A stretch of 64,000 nucleotides of DNA from Rhyacichthys aspro (lineage: Eukaryota > Chordata > Actinopteri > Gobiiformes > Rhyacichthyidae): assembly GCA_036850595.1 (NCBI GenBank), contig CM072163.1:19879550-19943549 (forward strand), given 5' to 3'. The notes beneath the pieces were generated by a model. The model did not search any database, was not told where the DNA came from, and saw only the letters and a list, made by a program, of their open reading frames with translations. A program made the translations under genes and the position numbers. The first letter of the stretch is position 1, and each line of letters opens with the position of its first letter. Positions 51,297-63,944 of the stretch are shown in pieces.

Positions 51297-54200
51297 ATGG
51301 CCTGTGTGCAACAAGTAAGAACATCTCAGGTAAATCAATTAAATTTATTGTTACAGACTGTTGTACTGATAACTATGGTTAACACCTAGCAAAAAGGTTA
51401 ATAGGTATGGATTATGACATTGGATGTAGCTTACTTAATATTTTATAAAAGGAAAAGTCTACAGCTAATCCTTCTAGTCCCAATTAGTTATTATTCTAAT
51501 CACCTGGTGATGTATTGATAGGTTGGTTCCAAATGTTTCCAATTCCACAAGGAACAAGGAATTACTGTGGTATAACATAATGTAGTTTGAAAATGAGGTG
51601 GGACAAAATATTGATGGAAGAATATTATCATGCTTGATGCCAAAAAATGATATTTTGATGCACATGCTTTAGCTTTCCCTCAAAATTTGATTTAGTGTTT
51701 CCATTGTGGTGGTCCTTTTTTTTTTTTTTTTTTTAAATAAAAATTAACAAAGTAGTAACTCAGAAGAAAATCACACAACAGGATAGAATGCACTTTTCCT
51801 GTTTTATGTAATTTCAATATTTGCCAAACAATAGCTAAATAATAGAATGCACCAAGAACCAATACCTCACAAGACATTTTCTCCTTTCCTCAGTGTTATA
51901 TTGAATTGATGTGCTGTCAGATATATGGTGTTTCTCAGTGAAAAGTACATGTTAATGTAGCTCAAGAGGTGCAGGGTTTTCACACAAACGAGCGTTCAAC
52001 TTAACCTGACTTATTGTTGTTTTTAACTGCAACATTAACACACAACAGAACTCGGCCATGTAATATTAAATGCGATAATATTGTTAACAGGTGTGTGTTT
52101 CCCTGGAACAGCTACTCTCTGCCAGCGCTGAGACCAAGTGGCAGAAGAAACAAAACCAAATAGCACAGAACTATCTGCAATATACTATCTCTATACTATC
52201 ACATATAATGGTAATTAGGTAATATTCTTAGCGTTGCTTTGTATTTTGAGATACACTCCTTGTCTCTGGACTATTTGCTACTTTGAGCATAAAAGCTTGA
52301 AGCCTTTAACATGTTTTGAATTTGGAGTTCTTGCCCCTGGCAGATTCGGTAAATGTCCAAAACAGATTTTTTTTTTGTTGGTCCCAAAAGAATCCTGAGT
52401 AAAAAAATAATCATTTGGGATATTTAGCTGAGATTCATTCTCCTCACCCTTCTGCTCACTTGCTTGTAGGCTGTGACCATAAGAGCTTTATATTGTTTAG
52501 CCATATGCAAAAGTTGGTTGTGCGTAACGTCTATTGATATTGTTTATGCTTTGATAGTATGGTCTGTTCCAAAGGTAATAACTGCCACACTGTTTTTGAT
52601 ATTATACTTAACCTAAAAATGGCATTCGTATTTAAAAGTGTTATAATGTGTTGCGGTCTCAGTTTCTTTCCTTCTTACCTTCAGTGTTTCTTTTAGTGAT
52701 TTGGTTTTTACCAGCTCCACTGTGTTGGTGTTTGCAGGACACGCAGCTGCTGCCCAACCAGGTGGTGTCTGAGCAGCAGTCGTTGGTCGTGGTAAAAAAA
52801 CTTCTTGCCATTGCAGTTTCGGGCATCACATATCTGAGGGGGTTGTTCCCTGAGAAAGCATATGGGACCAAACACGTGGAAGGTCAGACTATCCCTTCAC
52901 ATTATATAATTGTATAAACCGTCATTAGTAATTGTATTTAATATGCATGTTTGTTGCTGTTCACAGATCAAAAGGTCATGATTCTTAGAGAGGAGCGGAC
53001 CTGCCCTGGTGCAAGTCAGATTGTCCAGTGGTAAACACAAGAAACTTTTTTGAGCACAATTTTTATTTAAGCACACTCTCTGTTGTTATAAGCTGTTTTA
53101 TCGTTGTGTAAGAATATTTTAAAATGAAAAACATTTACTGAAATTATACCGTACTATCATGGACATTGGTCATTGACATGGCGAAAGATTCATGAAGTAA
53201 TGCCTGAAGGTGTACATTTTATTACAGTCTATGAAATGATAGAATCAGACAACACTTACAAATACAATGTATTAAGCTTGATTGTAAGGAATCAAATGGT
53301 CATTATGCTTAAAGAAATGACTGATGATAAACATTTCACAGTCGACAATGCAGGAATGAGATTTATTCAGAATAAAACAAACAATGTCAACAAAAACGGT
53401 GCAGAGCTAACCAAAGTTCCACAAACTATGGACGAAATGAAGAAGACTATAGAAGAGCGCCTAGACTCAATAGAGACACATTTGTCCGCCTTGCAGAATG
53501 ATCACAATCATGCTGAACACATTTGTGTTTTTGGTTTTAACCTGTCAGTGTGTTTTTGTAAGTTTCTTACCATCAGCCCTCAAATATTACTTACTTTTGT
53601 AAATGCAAGTTGATACTACATCTACATCAGGTTTGAGTCCTCTCACTTTTACACCTTGGAACTGTAGGGGTCTGGGTAAGGCTCTTAAAAGGGGAAAAGT
53701 ATTTTCACATTTGAAATCTTTGTCGTCTGATATTATTTTCCTGCAGGAAACTCACATCCACACCACAGAACAGAGGCGTTTAAGGTCAATATGGGTATCC
53801 CAAGTGTATCAGTCCACTTTTTCTTCAAAGGCGAGAGGAGTTGCCATCCTTACCCGCAAAACCATACCATTTGTATTCAAGTCCATGGTGGCCGATCCAG
53901 GTGGGAGATATGTTTTTGTAACAGGTACCATTAACTCAATTCCTTTAGCCCTACTGAATATATATGCCCCAAATTCTGGTAGCCCTGATTTTTTTTGTAA
54001 AGTTTTTCGTCTTGTCGCAGACCTGAAAAACTATAATATTATAATTGGGGGTGACTTTAACTGTTTTCTCGACCCTCAACTGGATAGATCCTCTTCTACA
54101 GTTGCCCCACCGTTTAAATCTGTGCCAGTCTTAAATAATCTTATGAAATCTTTAAATTTGGTTGATGTTTGGAGGCTTCAGCATCCCTTAGAGGAAAAAT

Positions 54201-57200
54201 ATTCATTTCTCTCCCAAGTACATGGTAGCTTCTCTAGGATTGACTATTTTCTAGTTGACTCTAATTTGATCTCAAATGTCAGCTCAATGTACCATAATAT
54301 TTTGGTTTCTGACCACGCCCCTCTGACTGTTAAAATACATTTTAATTTACGTGTGCGTTCCTACAATTGGAAATAAAATCCATCCTTAAATTCTGACAAG
54401 GCATTTGATGAGTACATGACAAGCAAGATTTCAGACTTTCTACTTTTTAATGATAATGGCGGGGTCTCTGACTTTGGGAGGCGTTTAAAGCTGTAATTAG
54501 AGGTAATACTATTTCATGCCAGTCTTTTGAGAAAAAAGCTAGGCTAAAGCGCATGTCTGAAATTAAGGCCCAACTTCCCTTACTGGAGGAGTCATATCGC
54601 ACTTCTAAGTCAGACGTTGTCCTAAATAAAATTTTAGACGCTAAGTTGGAGTACAATCATATTCTTGGCGAACAGGTTTCCAGCTGTGTGCGTAAACTTA
54701 AACAGAAACAGTTTGAGCTTGGGGATAAAGCTGACAGTGTTCTTGCTAGACAGTTGAGAGGCGTTCAGGCCGAAAGGGCAATACATAAGATTTCTCTACC
54801 TAATGGAGAATTAATAACTGATCCTTTACAAATAAATGATAGATTCTATAAATATTATGATGAACTCTATGCCTCCAAGTCCATGTCAACAAAGGATGAT
54901 ATTTTAGGTTTTTTAAACAGTCTAGATATACCAACTCTTAGTGAAACTGCGAGACAGGAGTTGGATGCTGACTTTACATTGGAAGAGATTAAATCCGCTA
55001 TCCGTGCGTTTCCAAATGGTAAAGCCTGTGGCCCTGATGGATTTGGCATAGAGTTTTATAAAAACCTATATAGATATACTCTCCTCTTTTGCTTCGTATG
55101 GTTAAGTCCTCGGTGAAAAATGGTTTATTTCCAGAAACTTTGTATGATGCAGACATTTGTCTTCTGTTAAAGAAAGGCAGGGATGACACTAATCATCTTA
55201 TCGCCCTTTTAAGCCTTTTGAATAGTGACCAGAAGATTGTTGCTAAAGTTCTGGCTAATAGATTAAATAAGCACATAGGTACCATAATCCACAGTGATCA
55301 AACAGGGTTCATCCCAGAAAGGTTTTCCTTTTCAAACACCCGACAACTTTTAAATGTTATGTACTCCAACAAGATGCCGCACGCTGCTGTTGTTTCTCTT
55401 GACGCGCAGCAGGCCTTTTACCAAATTGAATGGAAGTATATGTTCACTGCTCTTGAGAAATTTGGTTTCGGTGACAAGTTTATTGCTTTGATAAGAATGC
55501 TGTACGCTCAGCCTAGGTCATGTGTAATAACTAACAATAATAAGTCCCTGCCACTCTTGCTACACCGTGGCACTAGGCAAGGCCTCTCGCCGGCACTCTT
55601 CGCCCTGGCTCTCGAGCCATTAGCTATTTCCATCAGAGCAAAGGCTGACATTACTGGAATTAGACTTAATACATTTGAATGCAAAATTGGCTTGTATGCT
55701 GATGATGTAATTTTGACACTGTCCGATATTACTCAATCTATTTCACCTCTTCTTGGGCTAATTAACCTCTTTGGTCAGTTTTCCGGCTTCACCATTAACT
55801 GGGAGAAGAGTATACTGATGCCTCTTTCAGATGATTTAGATGCTAATTTTCTTCATAGTTTACCATTTAGGGTCACCACTGAGCACTTCGAATATTTAGG
55901 AATTAATATTCCCAAATATCCTAAGCTTCTTTTCAAACTCAACTTCTCAGAGTTAATTGCTAAAATTAGAACCATGATTGACAGGTTATACTCCCCAAGT
56001 TTCTTACTTTCTTACGTCAGCTTTTTTCAAGATAGTTGACTCGATTTTTATTTCGTTTATTTGGGCTGACAAGACCCCCTGCATTTCTAAAGTGCATCTG
56101 CAGAAACCCACGTCAGAAGGTGGACTTGGCTTGCCCGTTTTGAGACACTAATATTGGGTATTCTGGAATAATGATAATAATAAAGTTCAGAATCCCTGTT
56201 GGCCTGAAATCAAATCGCAAAGGTTTACTTCTCAAACTGGAGCCTCTCTGTCTGCACTATTATTTACCAAATTTGATATCCCGATTAAAAAACGTAATGA
56301 TTTTGTTTTGCGCAACTCTATAAAAATTTTGAAACAAATTAAAAGAATACTAGGTCTTCCGAATTTGTCAGTCTATGCTCCTATATGTCAAAATCCTGCG
56401 TTTAAACCAGCTATGACAGATTCCGTGTTCTTGAAGTGGTCCAATATAGGTTTGGGCATTATTAAGGATCTTTATATTGATAATGAATTTGCATCATTTG
56501 CTCTGTTGCAAACTAGGTTTAATCTCCCACCTGGACATTTCTTTAGGTATTTGCAGGTCAGGCACTTCGACAATCGTTAACTCCATTTGATAGTTTGCCC
56601 ATACAACATGATTTTTAGATTTTGAGAAAATCCCCCACATCCAGGCATTTAATTTCACAATTTGATGGTCTTTACTTTATGGCAACTTCCTCTGCTCATA
56701 TCAAAGAGGCCTGGACAAACGACACAAATGTTGTTATTTCAGATGTTTTATGGGAGAAAGCTTTAGGTGGGATTAAAGCGTGTTCGATTAATGCCAGGCT
56801 GCAGCTTGTACAGTTTAAAGTTGTCCACTCTAAAACCAAGCTAAATAGACTTTTCCCCTCTGTTTCACCAAAATGTGACAGATGTAAAGTGTGTGATGGT
56901 ACATTGGGTCATTTATTCTTTTTTTGTCATATGCTTAAAAATGTTTGGTCTGAGATTTTTTCGATTGTACAGTACTTTATATAAGAAAGTGCTAGTTCCT
57001 GATGCCTTGACTGTGATCCTTGGTTGTTCCGATCAGACACTGTCCTGCTCTCATTCAGTTCAACAAGCAATTATGTTTGGCATGACTATTGCAAAGAGAG
57101 TTATTCTAAGAGAATGGAAATCGGTGGCACCTCCTTGTTTTCATAAATGGCTGAATGATATGGTGTCTTGCTTATACCTTGAAGAGATACGTTATAAACT

Positions 57201-60200
57201 GTCGGACAATCATAACAAGTTTGTGAAGATTTGGGGGCCTTTTATGGACTACACTAAAAAGAAGACTCAACCTGATGCATTTCAGCATTGAACTGTTTAA
57301 TGCAGTTACTGTACTTGTCATCTATCTCTGTTTGATCTGTGGGAGCTGATGTGTCCTGTTTCTTTGTCTCGCCTGACAGTTGTGTTTTGTGTGTATTTTT
57401 TTTGTTTGTTTGTTTTTTCACTGTTATAAAACGAAAACCTTAATAAAAAAAAAAATGTAAAAAAACCCAAAAACAAACGATGTTTCGGCACTAGGCCTTC
57501 ATCAGGCAAATGGTTGCAGGGCTCAGGGAGTGGCCAATACCCACGACAGTGAGGTCATTCAGTGAGAAAAAATGCCCTGTTGATTCAAGTTTGATTTCCA
57601 AGGGGCAGAACAAATGGATGCAGATTAGACTTGACATAAGCAATGCAACAACAAGACTAGTTTCACTTTTTTTTTGAGGAAACACATAAAGCCCGACTCA
57701 TTTTAGATAAACCATTATAATTGGTAAATGTTGTTTGGCTCAGGTGGAAGACATATTCAGTGGTAGGTCAGGCTGCACTGTCTCCATCAAGATGCACAAT
57801 ATCTAATTATTAATTGTGCATCAAACAATTAACTATAACATTTTCAAAACGGTTGGCTAATTAGAACTTTAATTTTTTAATAAAAAAAATTTGCAGCACC
57901 AATTTGACAAGTAGAAAATAATCTAGAGCTCTGTATTTTTTATTTATTCAATTGAACCCACTTAAGACATACAATGCCCAAATTTAAGTATCACACCATC
58001 TCATTGCATTTTATACTTTTCCATTCTTCCTCTTATACAAACAATGTAAAGTCTAAAAAAGCTTCAAAAACAAACAAACATGGCATCATTTACTTCCACA
58101 AACATGTGCCTTCTACTCTCTTAGGATGCAGGGATGCTTTGATGCCATTCAGAAGAAATATGTAAGTAAAATCATGTATGGTCAGTGTTACAGTTCACGT
58201 TACAGTTACACATAATAGACTCATTTTTCCCTCTGATCTTTTCTTGCCTCCAGCTACGGACAGTCATTATGTCTGTGAGTATTTACTTCCTAGTTTCTCC
58301 TCCGGTGCTTGTTATATGACCTCATTTTACTGTATTGTGTTTATAAATCTTGTCTGGAAAAATTGATGGAGTTAGCTTGGCTTGGCTGTTGTTGCTGAAG
58401 TTGTTGTTGTGTTTTTTTTTCCAGATTTACACCGACCCAGACAACCCCCAGGTAATAAAACTCAGTAATTGTATTCATTTCATAGTAATAAAAGTGCAGC
58501 CTTGCCATATTTGCAATTTTTAATTTCAGAAAGTGACTGAGTTTTACCAGTTTCGGATCCACTACTCAAAGAACGGAGCTCAGATGGACTTTGAGAGGTA
58601 GCCTTTAATTGTGATCGTAAAATAAAGTCATAGGCTGGCTTTGTTTTTCCTCCTGTTTTCTTGTCTCTTCAGCAAGAACAACAAAATGCCATCAATGTCC
58701 TGCGGCAACACCAAGAAGGCCAGCATCCTGCTCGTGAGGAAGCTCTACACTCTGATGCAGAACCTGGGGCCTCTGCCGGACAACGTCTGTCTCAACATGA
58801 AGCTGGCTTATTACGACGACGGTAAACTCAGAGTAGAACATGTTTCCACTAAGAGTTCACTTTGAAGAGACTTGTGTTGGATGGATGAGACTGTCACATA
58901 CATTTCAGTGACTCACCATTTAATGTCACAAGTTTTGCTCATTTTTAATGCAATGTGATATATACTTTGTTAGGCTTATCTGAAATTGTACAATAAAAAT
59001 GGCAGGTTACGTCGCAGTCAAAAAAAAAAAAGACACTCATCAAATAACATTTTAGCCAATGTGTTACATACTAGCATGATCATAGCTTGCTGATAAGTTT
59101 TGTTTTACCGTACAAAGGTAACGAGTGAAAAAGCAGTGGCAGTAAGTTGTTTTCACCAATCAATGCTTACAATACATGGTATTAAATTTAATGCAATTTA
59201 ATATTGCTTCTTTTACATACCCAGTCTTATTAAACTGTTTGTTTCTGGTTCATTCTCAACTATTTTAACTTTATTACTCACGTTTTCTGCATATTATGAA
59301 CTTCATGCTTGTTTAATGCAATGTAGACAGTAAATACATGTTTTTAATTAATTAACCCAGAGCCGATTTAACAATGCTAAAACCCTAAACAGCTGTTGAT
59401 AATAAACGGTACCTTTCATGTAATGTAAAATATTTAGCGGGCAACCTTTAATGACATAAACATGAGATTTCTTGCCCTAAACATAATGTGAATGTGCTGT
59501 GTAATGTCATAAACAGACTCTGCTTTTATTGGCTTGAGGGCTTGAACATAATTTTCAAGTAATATATGGTCCTGTGTTGACTTCTGCATTTGTCCCTGCG
59601 TTTGAACAGTCACCCCACAGGACTACCAGCCTCCAGGCTTCAAAGAGGCTGACGGTGATACCATGGAGTTTGAGAGAGAACCGGTCCGACTGAACATGGG
59701 AGAAGTGGTGACCCAGTACCACACCCTGAAACTGGACATGGCCACTGAAAGACAGAGGCTGGAGCAGGTGAGGGCCAGAAGAGGGAAAAAAAAACCTTTA
59801 ATAAATGTCAACAGTCCTGAACAAAAAAAGCCAATAAATGTTACGTGGTAGTAATTAGGCTAAGATAAAATCTACAAGAAAAGAATACATCAAGACTCAG
59901 TTGAACCTCCAAAAAACAAATATAACAACCCTGTCTGTTAACTTAAAAAAGTAAAACTAAACCTCACACATTGCGGTTTGACAGTTGACAGTTTGGGTGA
60001 AACTGCATTAGAACACACACCTCCTGGATTGAGTTGAAACTGCAAAAACAGGTAGATTGATGCCAGGAAAGAACAAAAAACGTCTTAAGGCAAATATTTA
60101 ATTAGACCAGTCAACCATACAGCAATTAAACTTCAAGTATGGCGTACTATGCACAAAGTGGTACAGCAGGACATTTGCTTCTTCTCTTTGATTTTTTCAG

Positions 60201-63200
60201 TTTGTAAAATAATCTCCAATTTCTGCCACTGACGTAACCTGCAGTGACTTGCTTATTCCATTACATGGTGTACATATAGACTTGATGTTGTGAACACCAA
60301 ATTTCAGATGTTAATACAGATTTAAATACAGCTGGTAATGTTGAATGAATTACAATTCAGTCTACTAAATCATGTCAGTAGTGTGGACTAAAGCTGGTTG
60401 TTGTTATCTAGAATGGTCAGCTTTTCCTTTAAAGTGACAGCTCTGTTATCAGCTTCCTCTGACTGACCTCGTGTCCAGGTGGAGGACAGTGTGCACATGG
60501 GCAAGAAGTGGGTCCTGAAGATGGAAGAGGAGGGGGTTCTGTCCCAGGTCGGCACATAAAATACACAGGGGAATGGATATCTCAGCTGAATCATAATACA
60601 CTTTAATATCACCAACACCATTTGGGTATCCAAATTTCACAGGTAATATTGTTATCACTTTATTAAACAGATTTATCATAAAATATATGTTTTTTCTAAG
60701 CCTTACAGTATAGGTGATGGGGTGGGTGATACAACTTCAAAATTATATCACAATATATCAGGACAATTTGTGTTAACTATGTAAAGGACAAAATAAAAAT
60801 AATAAACACTTTTGGGCAACACAGCTTTTTGGGGTTAAATACCAGCTGGGCAACTTATTTATGTACTTTTGTTGACATTTAGGCATTTAGTTTTTTAATT
60901 TTATTTGTTTGATTTTTAATCAGCTGATAAATCTTTAGGAGTTATTCCACCAAGGTCACTTAGAAAAGCTTGGATTATAGCCCAAATTCCAGCTAGTGTT
61001 AGCAGCAACTCAGGAGTTGGGGCTCCTGCAGCCAGACTAGCGCCAGTCAAACTTGATAAACACCAATAACGCTGTGTGTCGGCATAACATTGAAGTTAAG
61101 CATTGATTTTAAGTGAGCCTCAATGAAAAGTACAGCTAGGAAACCCCTACAAATATCTCTTTGACTCACTGAGTAAATAAAGACACACAAGGAGCAGAGA
61201 AACTAACGTGGGAATATGCTGCATTTCATCTCAGTTTGACGGAGCACAGGGATAGTAGTTGAGAACAATGAAACAAGTGGACTCTGTGACAATAATCTCT
61301 TGCCAACCAGTACAGACACATATAGAAATGATTATAATGAGTCAAGAAACACACCAGGAAATGTGCCTTAAAATCTTATTTGCTCTCCAGAAATAGTAAA
61401 ACTGTGGGAAATAAAGAAGCCTTATGATAAAGGACTTTATCATTAAATATTTTAACAAACTTGAGCCATAATTTAGGCTGTTTTGTAATTTTTAAGTTAA
61501 GCTTAATATTTGTAGTGGTTAATAGTGGTTAGTTAAGACCATTAAATAAACCGAGGAACAGTTGTAAACTAAGTGCTTTTATTTTGTGACAAAAGTGCTC
61601 TAGTTTACCAAAATTGAGCTAAGCCTGACCTTAAACCTGCTCAGAACCAGGCTTATCTTCCTCATGGTGAGACTCATCAGAATAAGCCTCACTTCATAGA
61701 ATACCCTTGTAGTTCTAGTCACACTTGTGTTGTAAAATAATAATGCCTCACTCAGACAGAGATGCTGTAGAGAACATATGCTGTAGCACAAAAATCTTGT
61801 TCTTATTAATGGAGTTTAACCTATTCTACCTGTTTTTACTTCTTTACATTCACTTTAGGCTGTTTTAGTATGTAAGAATTTTAAAATCACAAAAGGCAGC
61901 TGTTCATATTTGCTCAATATTTATTGACAAAAAGCTTGTATTTGTGGTTGATGTATTGACATGGGTTCACAGTGTTAAAATAATGTTTCTTAATCTTCAG
62001 AGTCACATGATTGAAGACGTGGAACAGCCTGACAACAACTCACAGGATTTGGACAACACCGGTAAGAGACTTCTCAACCAGTTTGGGCTTTAAAGATGTT
62101 AAAATCTCTCAAAGGAGATGCAGAAATATAGCATTTGAGGCTAGATGCCATAATATTGTCCAGTAATAGTTAAAAAAATGTTGAGGTTTTAATTATTACG
62201 TTTGATAACAACAGATGGTGGTAATATGTGAGAAACCAACATGAAATATAGTTTGGATTATTCATAACTGTCCTGTCACGCCAATTTTTTTTGTTTTGTT
62301 TTTTTAAGTTGGAAATACTTTAAAACACTAATTAAGATAAGATCATGTCTGATAAATCTGAACTTAAATATATTGCCTAATGTGTTTTGGTTTTTTTTTT
62401 CCTTCAGAGATTCAGATGAACTGTCATGAGCAGATCAAATGTACTGAGGTCAAAGAGGTCAGTGCAGCATAATTCAAACAATTATATTGTTATATAATTA
62501 TATATTATATTTTGAATAAATAAAAAGTTATTTTTGAAATTTGAAACAACACTAAACTTAAAAGTGTATAGAGCTCCGACCTTCACACGACTCTCTGCCG
62601 TATACAGTGAAAAATCACTCTCTAAACCATATTAATTTGGATCAACTTGATTTGAAATGTTTTTCATTTTGGTTTTCATTTGCCAGTAGCATTTACTCCC
62701 TCTAGTGGGTCAAAGTTGTATACCTTAATTTTGAAGTCTTCAACTGAATTTTTGTAATACAACAAACTGGCATTATGTCAATACTTTTAGTTATAAACAC
62801 AATGCTTTTAAGCTGTTTTATAATGTTTACTATTACAATAATTGTATAAAGTCTCTTTAAATTCTTAACCTTAAAAATGTTCAAATCACAACATACTTTT
62901 GTAAAGCAAAGCAGGTTAGCCTTTTGGAGATAAGATTTCTGTCTGGGCCTCCTTAAGAGTGAAGAACAGAGAAACATGATCATAACACTGTGATCATTTC
63001 AATAATTCAAAAGCAGGCTCCTTGTGCTGTGTGCCTGAAAAGGCACAATGAGTGTACTTACTGTGTAAACACAAAGCCGAGGGCCACTCAGAGGGCACTT
63101 ACAGCGGAGCATTATGGCCCATCTGTCCCCTCTCAGATGGACACTCTGGTGAAGAGGACCTCCGACATCGAGGTGGGCCTGAAGAGGACCAGGAGTGGAC

Positions 63201-63581
63201 GGATCATCTCATCCTCCACGGTCAGTCTGCCTCTTCACACTCCGCACCACCATTGTTTGTGTCTCTTTACACTTGAACAGCCCTCAGGGGAAAACAGCAC
63301 ACTCACCACTGTTTATTGTCACGAAGACTAACGACTGATAATAAATTTGAAGGAATGACAAATTCTTCTTATGGCTGACACCTAATACCACTCATTAGAC
63401 AAATGTTATTTTAGAAAGACCTTATGTAACCTGCAGTAAAGACAGTTAAAAAAGACAAGATTGCTGTTATTAAAGCTACATTTATGTAACTTTCTTCCTC
63501 AAAATTTGTGGTATTTTTTACTCGCTGGGATCTTTCATTTGGAGACAGTGAAGGTGAGAGTACTCAACAACAATGTTTTCC

Positions 63582-63617
<36 letters not shown>

Positions 63618-63888
63618 CACACACATATATATATACACATATATATACACATATATATATATATTTACATATACACATATATATATATATTTACACATAT
63701 ACGCAGGAAGAAAAAGTGACCGTGGTTTGGTGTTCTGTGGTTTCAGTACGCAGGAGGAAGAAAAATAAAGCAACTTGGTTTTAGTGCACAGGAGGAAGAT
63801 GAATAAAACCATCAATGACTTTTCTGTTTTGTTTGATCAGCACTTTTACTGCCGTGTTACAGGCACTGTTCGGAAACAATCAGTTCAG
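51297..63888 (+). CDS. hormad1: HORMAD1, meiotic HORMA-domain protein (multi-exon, 3' part incomplete)
   Basis: HORMAD1 coats unsynapsed meiotic chromosome axes, promotes double-strand breaks and supports the synapsis checkpoint; TRIP13 removes it on synapsis. Exons, all in phase with GT-AG borders: 51,297-51,329; 52,738-52,882; 52,967-53,030; 58,125-58,161; 58,254-58,274; 58,425-58,451; 58,530-58,597; 58,673-58,821; 59,610-59,767; 60,479-60,547; 62,001-62,061; 62,408-62,457; 63,137-63,220; and perhaps 63,863-63,888 (weak). The first 13 encode 322 residues (human protein 394). The HORMA domain starts near residue 18 ([25 protein letters not shown]), continues through [20 protein letters not shown] and [15 protein letters not shown], and ends near 230. 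The tail has [15 protein letters not shown], matching the human SELDMSESKTRSGK region. Exons of 37, 21 and 27 nt are unusually small. The last 50-70 residues were not found. Start: first ATG, giving [11 protein letters not shown]. Confidence 0.94.
53603..54376 (+). pseudogene. LINE endonuclease (APE-like) domain, truncated by a stop
   Basis: 257 codons with the apurinic-endonuclease motifs in order: [46 protein letters not shown] and SDHAPLTV. This domain nicks the target DNA to prime reverse transcription. The key Asn, Glu, Asp/Asn and Asp-His residues remain. A TAA right after SYNWK ends the frame, although homologous sequence continues towards the reverse transcriptase, so ORF2 is interrupted here. 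Confidence 0.88.
54377..57291 (+). pseudogene. LINE reverse transcriptase and C-terminal region, broken into several frames
   Basis: Frames at 54,553-55,116, 55,089-56,039, 56,308-56,580, 56,622-56,984 and 56,875-57,291 are pieces of one ORF2. The first carries [16 protein letters not shown] and breaks after it, apparently with a small deletion. The second carries [37 protein letters not shown], the RT motif A region [10 protein letters not shown] (second conserved Asp replaced by Tyr), [11 protein letters not shown] and the catalytic YADDVIL. Near 56,035 a frame shift precedes [14 protein letters not shown] and GGLGLPV, typical L1 C-terminal sequence. Not functional. Confidence 0.88.
57470..57530. 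repeat. Fragment reading GATGTTTCGGC ... CCTTCATCAGGC
   Basis: GATGTTTCGGCACTAGGCCTTCATCAGGCAAA directly abuts the LINE tail. This phrase recurs in many fish genomes as part of an interspersed repeat. Seen once in this window. Confidence 0.4.
57585..57715 (+). repeat. Repeat R3, copy 2
   Basis: Counterpart of 45,365-45,490: GATTTCCAAGGGGCAGAAC, GATGCAGATTAGACTT, CATAAAGCCCGACTCATTTT and AGATAAA in the same order. Confidence 0.55.
59768..62000 (+). other. hormad1: hormad1 introns 59,768-60,478 and 60,548-62,000
   Basis: Apart from the 69-nt exon at 60,479-60,547 no coding sequence was recognised. A TGATACAACTTCAAAATTATATCACAATATATCAGG segment near 60,728 resembles the interior of the GGGCTGCACAATAT repeats. 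Nothing else was identified. Confidence 0.5.
63581..63700. repeat. (AT)n / (AC)n compound microsatellite
   Basis: Alternating TA runs with ACAC and TTTACATATACAC interruptions. It produces spurious Tyr/Ile-rich frames on both strands. Confidence 0.95.
63701..63810 (+). repeat. Imperfect tandem repeat with ACGCAGGAGGAAG units
   Basis: Three related units start ACGCAGGAAGAAAAA (63,701), ACGCAGGAGGAAGAAAAAT (63,748) and GCACAGGAGGAAGATGAAT (63,785), spaced 47 and 37 bp. The units lie in the hormad1 intron or 3' region. Confidence 0.6.
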
Positions 63889-63944
63889 GTATATGAATAA
63901 ACACTTATGGTACAAAATCTTTCTATGTAAATATCTTATTTCTC

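Larger units (their letters stand above)
53400..57460 (+). mobile_element. Degenerate L1/Tx1-group LINE in the hormad1 intron
   Basis: A non-LTR retrotransposon in the same direction as hormad1. In order there is a coiled-coil-like ORF1 remnant ([20 protein letters not shown] near 53,430), an endonuclease ORF, a reverse-transcriptase ORF, an L1-type C-terminal region with a Cys-rich zinc-knuckle-like segment (CDRCKVCDG ... HLFFFCH near 56,870-56,930), a T/G-rich 3' UTR and a terminal A-run (57,443-57,453). Multiple stops and frame changes make it inactive. No LTRs or RNase H were seen. L1 versus Tx1 placement is by motif style only. The 5' boundary is uncertain. Confidence 0.88.
53031..58124 (+). 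other. hormad1: hormad1 intron 3 (coding numbering), enlarged by a LINE
   Basis: The tryptophan codon of QIVQW is split TG|G across this intron. The reading resumes at 58,125 with [12 protein letters not shown], matching human WMLGCYDALQKKY, so no coding exon is lost. About 4 kb of its 5.1 kb is the LINE described separately; R3 copy 2 follows it. Confidence 0.85.

Noticed and set aside
53173..53613. 146-codon frame between hormad1 exon 3 and the LINE endonuclease
   Set aside because: The middle resembles the coiled coil of a LINE ORF1, but the ends do not match; treated as element remnant, not a gene.
63461..63815. Tyr/Ile-rich frames on both strands
   Set aside because: Produced by the AT/AC microsatellite.
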